Assembly: GCA_928212115.1 (NCBI GenBank)
Contig: CAKMRJ010000001.1
Location: forward strand, 176,020,638-176,084,637
Length of the DNA stretch: 64,000 nucleotides
DNA from: Lactuca virosa
Taxonomy: Eukaryota > Streptophyta > Magnoliopsida > Asterales > Asteraceae
Reading direction: 5' to 3'
Position numbers and translations under genes: made by a program. The notes below the pieces were generated by a model. The model was not told the origin of the DNA, did not search any database, and worked only from the letters and a program-made list of their open reading frames with translations. Every line of letters begins with the position of its first letter. Positions within the stretch are counted from its first letter, which is position 1. Positions 12,091 to 22,132 of the stretch are shown here, one piece after another.

Positions 12091-12411
12091 TGAAGAAACA
12101 AAGAATCGAGTATAAAATGAATCAAAGTATAGAATCAAGTAAGAATGCGAAATTGAACACTGGATGTAAATATGATCTTGTTTCAGCTCTATTACGCTTT
12201 CGAATGTTTACAGAGTACAAAGACAGGTCTGTAAAAAACTCTTATCTAACTCTAGTAAATATCCCTATTTATAGGGAACAGAAAGCGTACAAAAAATATA
12301 CTAAGGCATAGACACTAAAGTTTCGAATAAAAGTGCCTTAGTAAAATACATTACAAAACATTCGAAGAGGCAAAATATATTTCGACTAATTACAACAATT
12401 TAACCCTTACA
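12091..12411 (-). repeat. 5' LTR of Copia 1, about 321 bp
   Basis: On the minus strand it starts TGTAAGGGTT and ends GTTTCTTCA, giving TG...CA ends next to the primer site. The inner end is secure because of the primer site. The outer end at 12411 rests on the TG terminus and the change to Gypsy sequence beyond it, since the 3' LTR is not in the window. The length is short for a SIRE-type LTR. Confidence 0.65.
12265..12274 (-). promoter_or_regulatory. TATA box of Copia 1 LTR
   Basis: The minus strand reads CTATAAATAG inside the 5' LTR, a near-consensus plant TATA box, likely the core promoter for the genomic RNA. Confidence 0.7.
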
Positions 12412-12664
12412 CTATCTCCTGTTCCTTGTTTGGTTGTGGACCTGGGGCAGAGTCGCACATCCGACCGTCTTACTAATCCTAATTATGTACGACTTGTATA
12501 CACGAGGTAATGGTAGATGGACCAAGTACGAATCCTATCATGAACACCAGGGCAAAGTTTCCAAGTCTACGAGTAAGTATTCCGCCAATCAGAGGAGCGC
12601 AACCCCAGTAGTACTGCTAAGAAAGCTAATTTCGGGACGAAATTCCATCTAACGGGGGGGATGA
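12412..12664 (+). pseudogene. 3' end of a Gypsy internal region, with polypurine tract
   Basis: Remnant of an element whose left part is missing: Copia 1 abuts it at 12411. It starts inside a copy of the recurrent fold-back core (TTCCTTGTTTGGTTGTGG). It ends with TTTCGGGACGAAATTCC and AACGGGGGGG (12651-12660), the usual last pol residues and polypurine tract of chromovirus-type Gypsy elements, directly followed by LTR A1. No domain can be identified in the short frame. Confidence 0.6.
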
Positions 12665-12884
12665 TGTGATAACCTGGAAATTTTTTTACTTTTAAAGCCC
12701 AGTCAATCAACTCAACTGAGTGTCAGACTCATTGGTAATGAGTTCTAGCCTGGTTAAAGGTCATTCTAAGGAGTTTTAAGCCTAATACACTAAAGGAATG
12801 AGTGTCAGGAAGTACCTGCTAGAACCACAACATAACAAGCAAGCCTTAAACTCCATAAAGAGGAGTTTACGACCAAGTTACCAA

Positions 12885-13589
12885 GAGTTTACGGCCGTAA
12901 ACTCAAGGGGGCCGTAAAATCACCTCTACATATATAAACTTGGCCATTTTTCTCATTCTTTCTTTCCTTGGCCGATTTTTCTTAAAATCCTCTCAAGTAT
13001 CATCCAACTTTTCATCTTAGATCTTCAAAAGTGTAAGTGTTCTTGCTCTAGTTTGTTGTTAATCCTTCTTAACTAGCCTCATCCTCATGATTCATCAATG
13101 GAAATCATGTTTTCTTAGATCTTCAAGAAACACCAAGAACACCAAGAACACACACTAGTGTTCTTGGCCAAAATCAACCATTTCAAGCCTCTATATCGTA
13201 AGTGCTCTTCCTTACACTTCATATCTAGTAGGAGGCCTTGAATTGCAACATTGAAACATGCCTTTTCCCATGAAGATCATGAGTTTACAGCCCAAGATCT
13301 TCCTTGGCCGTAAACTCAATGTTATGGCATGTATGGACCATAAACCTTTCCAGGTGTAAAGCTTGTGACCTAGAACCATTTATTGATGAGTATAGGACCT
13401 TAAACCACACTCACTTCATAATGTCCATGAGTTTACGGCCGTCAGCTCCTTGCTTGGCCGTAAACTCATCAAAAGCCTTCATTGATTTGGTCTTTCTCAT
13501 CCTTGTGTAGAGCAAAATTCCCTCAAGCTTCCCTAGCCTTCAAACACCCTCATATGCATTTTTGACCATGAGTTTACGGCCGTAAACTC
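12885..13589. repeat. ACGGCCGT palindromes in LTR A1
   Basis: The perfect 20-bp palindrome GAGTTTACGGCCGTAAACTC occurs at 12885-12904 and 13570-13589. Split versions lie at about 13281-13317 and at 13429-13467, where 12-bp arms GAGTTTACGGCC and GGCCGTAAACTC are separated by 15 bp. The last three are spaced about 150 bp apart. LTR A2 has the same set (for example 26706-26725). Confidence 0.9.
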
Positions 13590-14731
13590 CCTTGGCCATA
13601 AACACATGGCCGTAAACACCAAACTATACCCTTAAACACCCTTTAGATGAATCACATGTGATTCCAACACTCGGTCAAAGTGTTTCCTAGTCCCGGAAGG
13701 TGTTTCCTTTCATATAGTTGCTTATAAACACTATATTCATGCCAATATATGTCATTTAGGACTTATTGTGTCTCGGGACTTCATTCGTGGAACTTCTCAT
13801 GCTTACACGCGTATTCGTTGAATCACCCACATAAGGTGTGTTCATACCCCGTAATGAATCTTTTAAACTGTTTTAAATGCTTTTAAGGGGGGGGGGGGAA
13901 TACAAGTTGAACACAATAATAATTGTGTAATTGTTTGTTATAAACATCTTTCAAAATATTGCCTATGTCTTTTATAAGTAATCAAATCATTTCAAAAACT
14001 CTTTTAACGTTATGTTACTTTATAGTTTTACAAAAACTCCGTTTTTGAAGTACAAGCATAACTTAGTAGATAACTGAGTCTTTTCAATAACAGTTCAAGT
14101 AAAACATTAGTAAACTAGGATAGGTATAGTTTAGGAAGATACTATTCATTACTTCTAGTACAATGAAGCATAGTAAGAAACAATAACATACATAGAGAAT
14201 ACTATGATGAGAATCAAACAATACCATACAGAACAAACATATTAAGTTGCTATAGCATGGAACAACTACAGGATCTAATTATACCAATGAATCACTAACT
14301 CATTGTTCTAAACAAAAGGTGATAGTTATATTGGGTATACATGATCATATAACTTTAATGTGAATTTACACGGCTTGCAGAATTGCAGGGGTCGCGTTTG
14401 GTTCCCTTAATCTCTAGACAGGGAGAGCGTATAGTAGGGGTACTAGCCTTCACATTATGACCATAATAAAACAAACATGTTTTAGGTCATCAGTACATCC
14501 GCATGTCATTATAAATGACAACTGTGTACTTACATTTCCCATTACTTTCATAAAATGACAGTACCATTTGAAAGTCAAATGCAAACTATTTTCAAGTTAA
14601 GATAGTTATAAACTAGGGAAAACTTACATTTTTCAAATGACAAACAGGGCAGTCGAGTCTAGTACAATCAGTTGAAAGGGACCATAATGCTAATCTTATG
14701 ATTCCTTAATGTATACATAAAAGGACTGTTA

Positions 14732-14745
14732 TATAATATATATAT

Positions 14746-14787
<42 letters not shown>
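14732..14787. repeat. (TA)n microsatellite in LTR A1
   Basis: An interrupted TA tract of about 55 bp. In LTR A2 the homologous tract is about 80 bp, so it has changed length since the LTRs were identical. It sits in the left arm of a fold-back element. Confidence 0.95.
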
Positions 14788-14788
<1 letters not shown>

Positions 14789-14905
14789 GGATCCGACAGA
14801 TAATAGGATGTGTGCTCTCCGCTTCACTTCCTGTTCCTTGTTTGGTTGTGGGCTTGGAACGGACTCACCCAATCTATTATTTATTCGATACTAGATATAT
14901 ATATG
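14775..14905. repeat. Fold-back element a (LTR A1)
   Basis: A conserved core with GGATGTGTGCTCTCCGC and TTCCTTGTTTGGTTGTGG is flanked by complementary arms: ATAATAG at 14800-14806 pairs with CTATTAT at 14874-14880, and imperfect pairing continues outward into TA-rich sequence. The copy in LTR A2 is at about 27835-27955. Confidence 0.65.
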
Positions 14906-15129
14906 TTCGTTATACATTAAGTCATCATAAGGGTACCAGGTATGGGTCAAGTCATAGAACACAAAGTTAAAGCACAGTTTTCTAGTACAAAACATACTTT
15001 CCAAATCAGAACTTTTGGTATTCAAAACTAGAAACTTCCCAGTAAAGGGTTTAATCCATTTTATTAAACCAGTATGAACTTTAAAGATCTGAGGTGGTTA
15101 ACTCTATAATACCTTAGTTTATACATCAT

Positions 15130-15262
15130 GTTAAATATCACTAATACCCAACAGGTAGTTGGATGTGTGCTTTCCGCCTTACTTCCTGTTCCTCGTTTGG
15201 TTGTGGGCTTAGGGCTGATTCACCCAATTAACTATCTATTCGATATTAGATCATATATAGTC
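15130..15262. repeat. Fold-back element b (LTR A1)
   Basis: It has the same core as element a but different arms: AGGTAGTT (15153-15160) pairs with AACTATCT (15230-15237) with one G.T pair, and imperfect pairing extends over about 25 bp. The copy in LTR A2 is at about 28175-28310. Confidence 0.65.
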
Positions 15263-15418
15263 AGTATAAACTAAGTAATTAAAAATAATCACTATGGTCA
15301 CCATTTATAATAAGAATAAGAGTTTTCTTAAAGAATCTTTTCATTAATATAAAGGAACTATTACAATTAACTCCATGAGTAACAAGTGAATACACCAGGG
15401 TTATATACCACAATGATC

Positions 15419-15481
15419 AAACAAACAATGGGATGTGTGCTTTCCGCCTTAGGCCAGATGCGCACAATTAATTGTTTGTTT
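15419..15481. repeat. Fold-back element c (LTR A1)
   Basis: A shorter core (GGATGTGTGCTTTCCGCC, without the TTCCTTG part) lies between perfect 11-bp arms AAACAAACAAT (15419-15429) and ATTGTTTGTTT (15471-15481). It is preserved with the same arms in LTR A2 (28472-28534). Confidence 0.8.
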
Positions 15482-15974
15482 ACTCTGAGTCTTAAATAAC
15501 TTGTATCCATTTAGTACTCATAGAAAGGGTTGTAAAGTCATTTTTACTTATCTTTCATTAAAGTAGGAAATATAGGATTTTCTAGAGGAACAGGCGAACT
15601 TTTCTAAACAACTTACAACTTACTACTTCTTTCAACTACATTTTCAACTACAAATATACAACTTACTTACATCACTAAAATCTTATGAACTCACCAGCTT
15701 AATTGCGATAAACTCTTTCAAAGCTGTATTGTCAGGAGACTAATAGACAGGGTACTCGTGCTGGGAATTCAAAGATGGAGCATAGTACTTCAAACTTGTT
15801 TTTTATTTGCTTATGAATTCATGTTTTGTGAACACACACTTTGTAAACACTTTCTTTTACAATGAAATGGTTGTGTCATTACTTGCTTACTAAATGCACA
15901 TCTTGTGATACTAACCAATGATGTCCTCACCCCCGAACGATTCCGCCGTTCCGATTTTGGGGTGTGTGACAGAT

Positions 15975-15985
15975 TGGTATCAAGC
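15975..15985 (+). other. Primer binding site of Gypsy A, imperfect
   Basis: TGGTATCA-AGC lies just after the LTR end and resembles the iMet primer site TGGTATCAGAGC with one base missing. Confidence 0.65.
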
Positions 15986-17180
15986 ATTGTTTATAGTGAA
16001 CTAATATATCAAACGATAAAAGATATACAAGTATAAATACAATGGGGCTTAAGTGCTCTGGATAATGATATATTTTAAGAGTATAACGATAAGTTATAAA
16101 AATATACCTACTTGCTTATACATGTACATACTAGACCAAGTATCACAAGAAGAACAGAACTAAAGTATTTAAAGGTTGAACACTTTCGTCAAACCTGAAT
16201 AGTTATGTAATCATAGCTAGGATCAATATAGCCTGATCAACTATATTCATTCGAGATGTGACTGACATATGTTTGGGAGTGATGTGGTGTTGCAACAGTC
16301 TTAAAACTTACCTAACATCAGTCAAGAGAATACTAGATCAAGTACATTAGAGTTAGAATACTATAGGAGTATTCTATGATACCATAACGCGATAACAAGT
16401 TTGAAACATACCAAGTACATTACGTTAAAATACTATAGAAGTATTTTAGGCCATATAAACAACTTATGTGATAACTTAAAAGACCCTTACGTATAGGTCT
16501 ATAATCTTGCAATGTAACTTCAAGGTTATATATAATTGAGATTTTATAGACTTAGAATTTGTGATCTACGCTTCACTACCTGTTCCTTGTTTTGGTTGTG
16601 GTTTTGGAGTAGGATAACTTATTCGAAGGTCTATTTAATCTTGAATTATATACAACTTGTATACATTGTACAATTATAGAAGAACTCTGTAAGGATCACC
16701 CCATAAAGTTACCCTAAATCTCATAGATTCTCTAGTCACTTCCATTCTCGCACGACAAGCCCAGATAGATGTAACCACTTTCTCATAGCAGACACAGAAG
16801 AGTCAGGAGGAACAAGAGCAAGTTCATGAAAAGCTTTCAAAGAGGGATCAAAAGAAGTAACCAAAACGTCTTACCCGTCACACAAATAAATAATAATCTT
16901 GTTAACGTAATGAGCGAGTGGAAACACTGCTCATATTATGTGATAGGATATTTCTACATGCAGCTGGTAACGGTTATTCAGTAACATATTCATTTCGAGG
17001 ATAGCCATTTCAATTCATAGTATTTATTAGGTATAAACTCTTTTATGAATTGTTTCTAGAACCCTGTGGAAGTCAGGACCCAATACACCCAGAACTAGGA
17101 TAACCTTGTCTTTTCAGCTTTTGGCTTGTGTCCATTGCTTTAGACTTATTCCGTCTCATCTTTGTATTCTTTTAGCAAAG
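15986..17180 (+). other. Gypsy A leader, no gene seen, contains fold-back element d
   Basis: About 1.2 kb between primer site and gag. At 16526-16656 lies another fold-back element: the core TTCCTTGTTTTGGTTGTGG is flanked by ATAGAC (16546-16551) and GTCTAT (16629-16634), with imperfect pairing extending to TATATAATT on both sides, a stem of about 23 bp. I found no clear counterpart of the coiled-coil uORF that precedes gag in the minus-strand Gypsy elements. Confidence 0.55.
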
Positions 17181-18143
17181 ATGCCTCCTCGCAGATCAAA
17201 CAGACGCACAACTCCGATAACCCAACACCTCCTCCACAAATCGATGCGGCAACTCTAAATGCTGCAGTAGCTGCGGCTGTTGCAACAGCCATGGCTCAAT
17301 ATCATCCTACCAGTTCCAGCGGAGGTGGAACACCCGTTCCTTCTACTCAGGTGAGGTCCCTGTGCGCTCGAGAGGTGCTCCTACAAGGACTTCACCAACT
17401 GCAAACCCTTTCCTTTAATGGAAAAGGTGGAGTCATCACTCTGATGCGATGGTTCGAGAAACAGATTCGCTCTTCGAAACTGTTCGTGCCCAGAAGGGAG
17501 CAAAGTGAAGTTTGCTGCCTGCACCTTCTCCAACAGAACACTGACATGGTGGAATAGCCATGTTAAGTCACTGACCCTATCAGTGGCTAACTCGATGGGT
17601 TGGGAAAATCTAAAAGAGTTAATGCTGGAAGAATACTGCCCGAGGGGCGAAGTACAAAAGCTAGAACAAGAACTGTGGGAGCTCAAGATGGTCAGCTCAG
17701 ACATAGTGGCCTACACTGACGGGTTTTGTGACCTGGCAGCACTATGCCTCGGGATGGTTACCCCGGAGAGCAAGAGGATAGAAAGATACATCTGGGGTCT
17801 GACTGCTCCGACCCAAGGAGATGTGTTGTCTTCTAATCCAACCACATTTGGTAGCGCCAAACGCCTGGCCCAGCGACTCATTGACCATGGAGTCCGCCAT
17901 GGTGTGGAAGTCCTCATTCCCGAGCCATTTAGGGGAAAGGACTATAATCAGAAGTCGGGGAACAAGAGGAAGAAGAAGCAAACAACACAGGACACCCCAC
18001 AACAGCAACAAGCGAGTACTATGTACACCGCTACAACACCTGCTGCTCCAGCACTTACCAGTCGTTATGCTGGAACCCTCCCGAAGAGTGGAAAGTGCAA
18101 CTATCACCACAACGGAGTATGCCGGGAAATGCAGTGTCTGAAC
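17181..18143 (+). pseudogene. Gypsy A gag, 5' part, frameshifted and split by Copia 2
   Basis: The ATG at 17181 gives MPPRRSN, the typical start of this gag family (compare 34456 and 37646 on the other strand). A frameshift near 17200 moves to NPTPPPQIDAATLNAAVAAA. Another near 17470-17505 leads into KFAACTFSNRTLTWWNSHVKS, the conserved retrotransposon gag core, then IERYIWGLTAP and AQRLIDHGV. The zinc-knuckle region starts (CREMQCLNC) and is cut at 18143 by Copia 2; it continues at 26089. Gag would form the particle shell; this copy is dead. Confidence 0.85.
18139..18143. repeat. Target site duplication of Copia 2, left copy
   Basis: TGAAC directly before the 5' LTR, matched by TGAAC at 26089-26093 directly after the 3' LTR. 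It is a perfect 5-bp duplication inside gag. Confidence 0.95.
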
Positions 18144-19001
18144 TGTTGGATTAGGTGTCTAAGCCCATAACTATAATTGGTATGTACTTGAATTGATAGC
18201 AGCACAGTCCTTTTGGGTTGCCCTCAACCTAGCAACTGGACAAGGAAATTATGAAATGAGAGATATTAATTTATAAGATTAATGAATTAATATAAATGAT
18301 TTATTAATATGTTAAAAGATTAATATATTAATTAGAAATCATTATGTTTAATTAATAGTTAGCCAGAAATTAATCAGAATTAATTTTAGGGTTAAAAGAA
18401 TTAATTATAAAGTGCAGGGACTAGTTTGCAATTAACTAATAGTTGAGTGGAAGGTTCCAGAACCCCCTTGGAAGGAGGTGGACGAAATTCTTTGGGGAAA
18501 CCCTAGAGATTTCGTCCAAGGGGTCCAAATAAGGCCTTTGGATCTTGCTTAGGCCTTAAGCAAAGGATAACTAGGGTTTTCCCTAAACCCTAGATCCCTC
18601 AGCTATTTAAGGAGCCTCCTGGCTCATATTTGAGGTCACTGATTTCTTGGGAAGAAACCCTAAGGCCGAAATTGCATACTCTCTCCATCCTCTCTCCTCC
18701 AAGTTTCCTTCTTGCTAGTTCTTGGGTGTGATTCCATTAGAGGCATTACATTTGTGGTGCTAAGCTTCCAAGAAGATCAAGATCAAGATCAAGAGGATTA
18801 TCAATTGTTTGCTATAACAATTGAAAGGTATGTAACTCCTAAACCCTAGTTTGTTAATTTGGAAATTAGCCTCTCTCCTCTAGGGTTCTTGTTTTGCAAT
18901 TCAAAGTTATATGTTCAATAGTTGAAACATAGATCCAAAGTAGGTTGCATGTGAACTTAGGAATTGTTTTCTAGTTTATTTGTTTTACCTAAAACCCATC
19001 A
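18144..19001 (+). repeat. 5' LTR of Copia 2, 858 bp
   Basis: It starts TGTTGGATTAGG and ends AAACCCATCA. It contains a TATTTAA box near 18603 and several AACCCTAG telobox-like motifs. The GATCAAGATCAAGATCAAGA microrepeat lies near 18775. Confidence 0.95.
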
Positions 19002-19002
19002 G

Positions 19003-19016
19003 TGGTATCAGAGCCA
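19003..19016 (+). other. Primer binding site of Copia 2 (tRNA-iMet)
   Basis: TGGTATCAGAGCCA, a perfect match to the complement of the initiator-Met tRNA 3' end, one base after the LTR. Confidence 0.95.
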
Positions 19017-20311
19017 TTGTTTGTTTTAAATTGAATTGCTATAATTGTTGAATTACAAATTAGGGTTTATAGCTATTAAACCCTAAAGGCCAAATTTTCA
19101 ATTTCTAGGGTTTTTGGATAAAAGGGTTTTTTCGAAAACCCTAGCCTCCAAAGAACCCTAATCGAAATTAGGGTTAGGGTTTTGAAAACCCTAGCCTCCT
19201 CCCTTGTAAATTTCGAAATTGCTAGAAGTTTTAGGGTTTCTTGTTTTGGATAATTGTTACTTAATTGGATTAATTGGATAATTATCCTTACCCTATTTTT
19301 CGAAATTTAGAGGGATAAGGATTAGGATTAAATTAATTAATTAATTTAATTAGATAATCCTTACAAGATTTAATAATTTGATTAATAGTTAATTAAAAGA
19401 TAATATTAAATCTAGTTAATTGGTTTATTTAAATTTAAATTTAATAGTTTGAATTTCGAAATTTATATAAACCCTTGAAGTTTTAAAATGTTTTAAAACA
19501 CACCCTATATATGTATTATGATTAAAAGTTTAATATTATATATGTATAAGAATGGTCAGTCAAATCGCTAGTATGCCTCATTCACGAAGCTAATCTATAA
19601 GGGGGGTATAAGGAAACTGCCTATAAAATGGTAGTTGAATGGGTGTCCACTCTCACCCACCGCTTCCTTGATTAGTGGAGGGTCGTTAGCAGAACGGATT
19701 TGATAGGACAACTACTTTTCATTAAAAGTATAATGACATTAAAGAAAGTATTAGACCATTATTTTTAAAATCCCAACTCTAGTTACTTTAGGAAAAATGT
19801 GAAAAGTATGCTAATCCATGAAATTGCACATTATGCTTTATTGGTCGTTAGTGGAGCGTGTGTGGTTAACCAGCACACTAAAGGGCACTAATAAAGAGTA
19901 GTAATGGGTATCTCATAATTGTCATTTTGATGGAGCGTGTGTGGTTTACCAGCACATCAATAGTTAATGATAAAGACAATGAGGTTACCAAGAACATTTG
20001 CATGGTTATTCACATCTTGTTTGTGATCCTCGGCATCCCAGTCACAAATAGAAGAGCATAATCTGAGATTAAAACATGCCATTGAATAGTTTCAATGTAT
20101 CTCAAAAGAATTAGGAATTTCACTTCGTTTTTTTCGTCTAATGGTGGAATTGGTGAATCGTCATTCACCTACCTTTATGAAATTTACACTTGGATCTCGG
20201 CATCCCATTTCTAAGTTGTGAATCTTCATAGTTGGATCCTAACCTTGATATTTATCTTTGGGTTATTATATTGAGGTATCTTGAAATCTAACTAAAACTT
20301 CTTTCTTTCAG
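19017..20311 (+). other. Copia 2 leader with telobox cluster and internal repeats
   Basis: About 1.3 kb without an ORF. From 19060 to 19240 it holds about nine AAACCCTA/TAGGGTTT motifs in both orientations. Near 19852 and 19932 the motif TGGAGCGTGTGTGGTT occurs twice, each followed by ACCAGCACA, and CTCGGCATCCCA occurs near 20030 and 20196. The sequence before the gag ATG (CTTTCTTTCAG) looks like a 3' splice site, so the leader may be spliced; this is inferred only. Confidence 0.6.
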
Positions 20312-22132
20312 ATGTCTACTCCTGGAAACACTTCTGCTTCATCCTCCTCCAACCAGAACTTCTCTTTGCTCAATATCTGCTCCAAAGTCGTTATGGATGG
20401 CTCAAACTATAACGATTGGATGCGCAACATCAAGATGGATCTTCGTTTTAAGAACAAAGAATATGTTCTTGAAAAGGAGCTCAAAGAGCTTGATGAGTCT
20501 GAAGCTACTCCTGAAGATCTTGCTGCCTACAAGAAACATTACGATGATGCTACCAAAGTGGCGTGCATCATGGTGGCAACCATGTCCCCAGAACTGCAGA
20601 GGTACTATGAGGACTACTGGCCTTTTGAGATGAACAAGGACCTTATGGAAAAGTACCATAAGCGAGCTCGTCAAGAAAAGTTTGAAGTAGTCAAGTCACT
20701 CATGGCTTGCAAGATGAAAGAAGGGGAATCGGTTGTGTCACATGTGCAAAGAATGCAACGCTACATAGAGCGTTTGGTCAAGCTCAACATTCACTTTGAT
20801 GAGGAATTGGCCATTGACATGGTCTTGAACTCACTACCTGATTGTTATGGTCAGTTTATTCTAACTTACCATTTGAACAATACTGAGCAGACCTTGGCCC
20901 AATTGCACAACTTGTTGCAGACAGCCGAGGCAGGAATGAAGGGTAAAAGTATACCCTCCATGCCTACAAGTGCCCCTGTGTTGGCTATTGGACAGGGAAA
21001 GGGGAAAAAGAGGAAAGGTCCTCCCAAGCAAAACTGGAAGAGCAAGGCTCAAGCTGGGTCGTCTAGTAATGGCCCAAAGGCTAAGCCCAATGGTTCCACT
21101 CCCCATGTTTCTGATCCAAAAGAGGCCGTTTGCTTTTATTGCAATCAAAAGGGGCATTGGAAGAGATCTTGCCCACAATATCTGCAAGATATCAAGGATG
21201 GCAAAGTGAAGCCATCTTGGGCAGGTATTTACACTATTTCTGCTAATAACTCATTATCTTCTCGTTCATGGGTCCTTGATACAGGATGTGGTTTTCATAT
21301 CTGTTCTGATTTGCAGGGACTAAAGGAAAGTGAAGAGATAGAGCGAGGAAGGATAAACTTGATCATGGGAAACAGAAAGTCTTCACCAGTGACCAAGATC
21401 GGAGTTTATCAGCTTCTGCTTAGCAATGATGTTAGATTAGATTTAATAAATTGTTGCTATTCGTCTAAGATGACGAGAAACATTATTTCATTTCATGCAT
21501 TGTTCAGACAAGGTTTCAAATATTCTTTTAATGATTTGAATGGTTCAATTTCTGTTTATAAGAATGGTGTTTTTATGTTTGAAGCTTTACCTTGTGATGG
21601 TGTGTATGAAACAGTGACTTGTGTTGATAGCTTAGGAAATAGTGTACTTAATATTGACTTGTCTAATAGTGTAGACAAGGCATGCTTGTGGCATTATCGT
21701 CTTGGACACATTAACAAGAAACGCATAGCCCAACTCCAAAAGGATGGAGTGTTGGAATCATTTGACCTAAAATCAGATGATATGTGTGAATCTTGTCTTT
21801 TGGGAAAGATGACAAAATCACCATTCACAGGGTCTTGTGAAAGAGGTGAAGGTCTGTTGGATCTCATACACACAGATGTGTGTGGGCCCTTCAGATCAAC
21901 TACAAGAGATGCTAATCGATTCTATGTGACTTTCACTGACGATTATAGCAGATATGGATATATCTACTTGATCAAGCATAAGTCAGAAACTTTTGAAAAG
22001 TTCAAAGAGTTTAAGCATGAAGTCGAAAATCAATTGGGCAGAAAGATAAAGATACTTAGATCCGATAGAGACGGGGAGTATCTTAGTATCGAGTTTAACG
22101 ACTATCTGAAAGAATGTGGGATAGTCTCATAA
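20312..22132 (+). pseudogene. Copia 2 gag, protease and integrase (first part)
   Basis: A 606-codon frame. The gag core occupies about residues 20-230 (YNDWMRNIKMDLRF, LPDCYGQFILTYHLNN). The zinc knuckle CFYCNQKGHWKRSC is at about residues 275-288. The protease site WVLDTGCGFHIC is near residue 322. The pre-integrase zinc region follows (CLWHYRLGHINKKR, CESCLLGKMTKSPF), then the integrase core with HTDVCGPFRS, FTDDYSRYGYIY and LRSDRDGEYLS. An in-frame TAA at 22130-22132 truncates it just after ECGIVS, where the family has Gln (CAA to TAA). The frame continues unchanged after it, so the lesion is a point mutation. Confidence 0.9.

Larger units (their letters stand above)
1..12411 (-). mobile_element. 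Copia element 1, SIRE-type, degenerate, 3' end outside window
   Basis: A Ty1/Copia retrotransposon read right to left: 5' LTR (12091-12411), primer site, gag (from 11835), gag coiled-coil extension, protease, integrase, RT/RNase H (to about 4919), non-coding spacer, and an extra ORF (from 3042) that runs off the left edge. Integrase before RT is the Copia order. The long gag with a coiled-coil extension and a third gene after pol fit the SIRE/Maximus lineage as I know it. Several frameshifts and stops show that the copy is dead. The 3' LTR lies outside the window, so target duplication and age cannot be read. Confidence 0.85.
12665..15971 (+). repeat. Gypsy LTR A1, complete, about 3.3 kb
   Basis: It starts TGTGATAACC after a polypurine tract and ends GGTGTGTGACA before a primer site. 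It is nearly identical, apart from TA-tract length and small changes, to 26236-29030 over their shared part. It contains ACGGCCGT palindromes (12885, 13429, 13570), a G-run near 13887, a (TA)n tract and three fold-back elements. Internal sequence flanks it on both sides (polypurine tract on the left, primer site on the right), so it served as the 3' LTR of one unit and the 5' LTR of the next. Confidence 0.85.

Noticed and set aside
13304..13510. 68-codon ORF repeated at 26440-26646
   Set aside because: It recurs only because the two LTR A copies are near identical, and it spans the palindrome region. No protein features.
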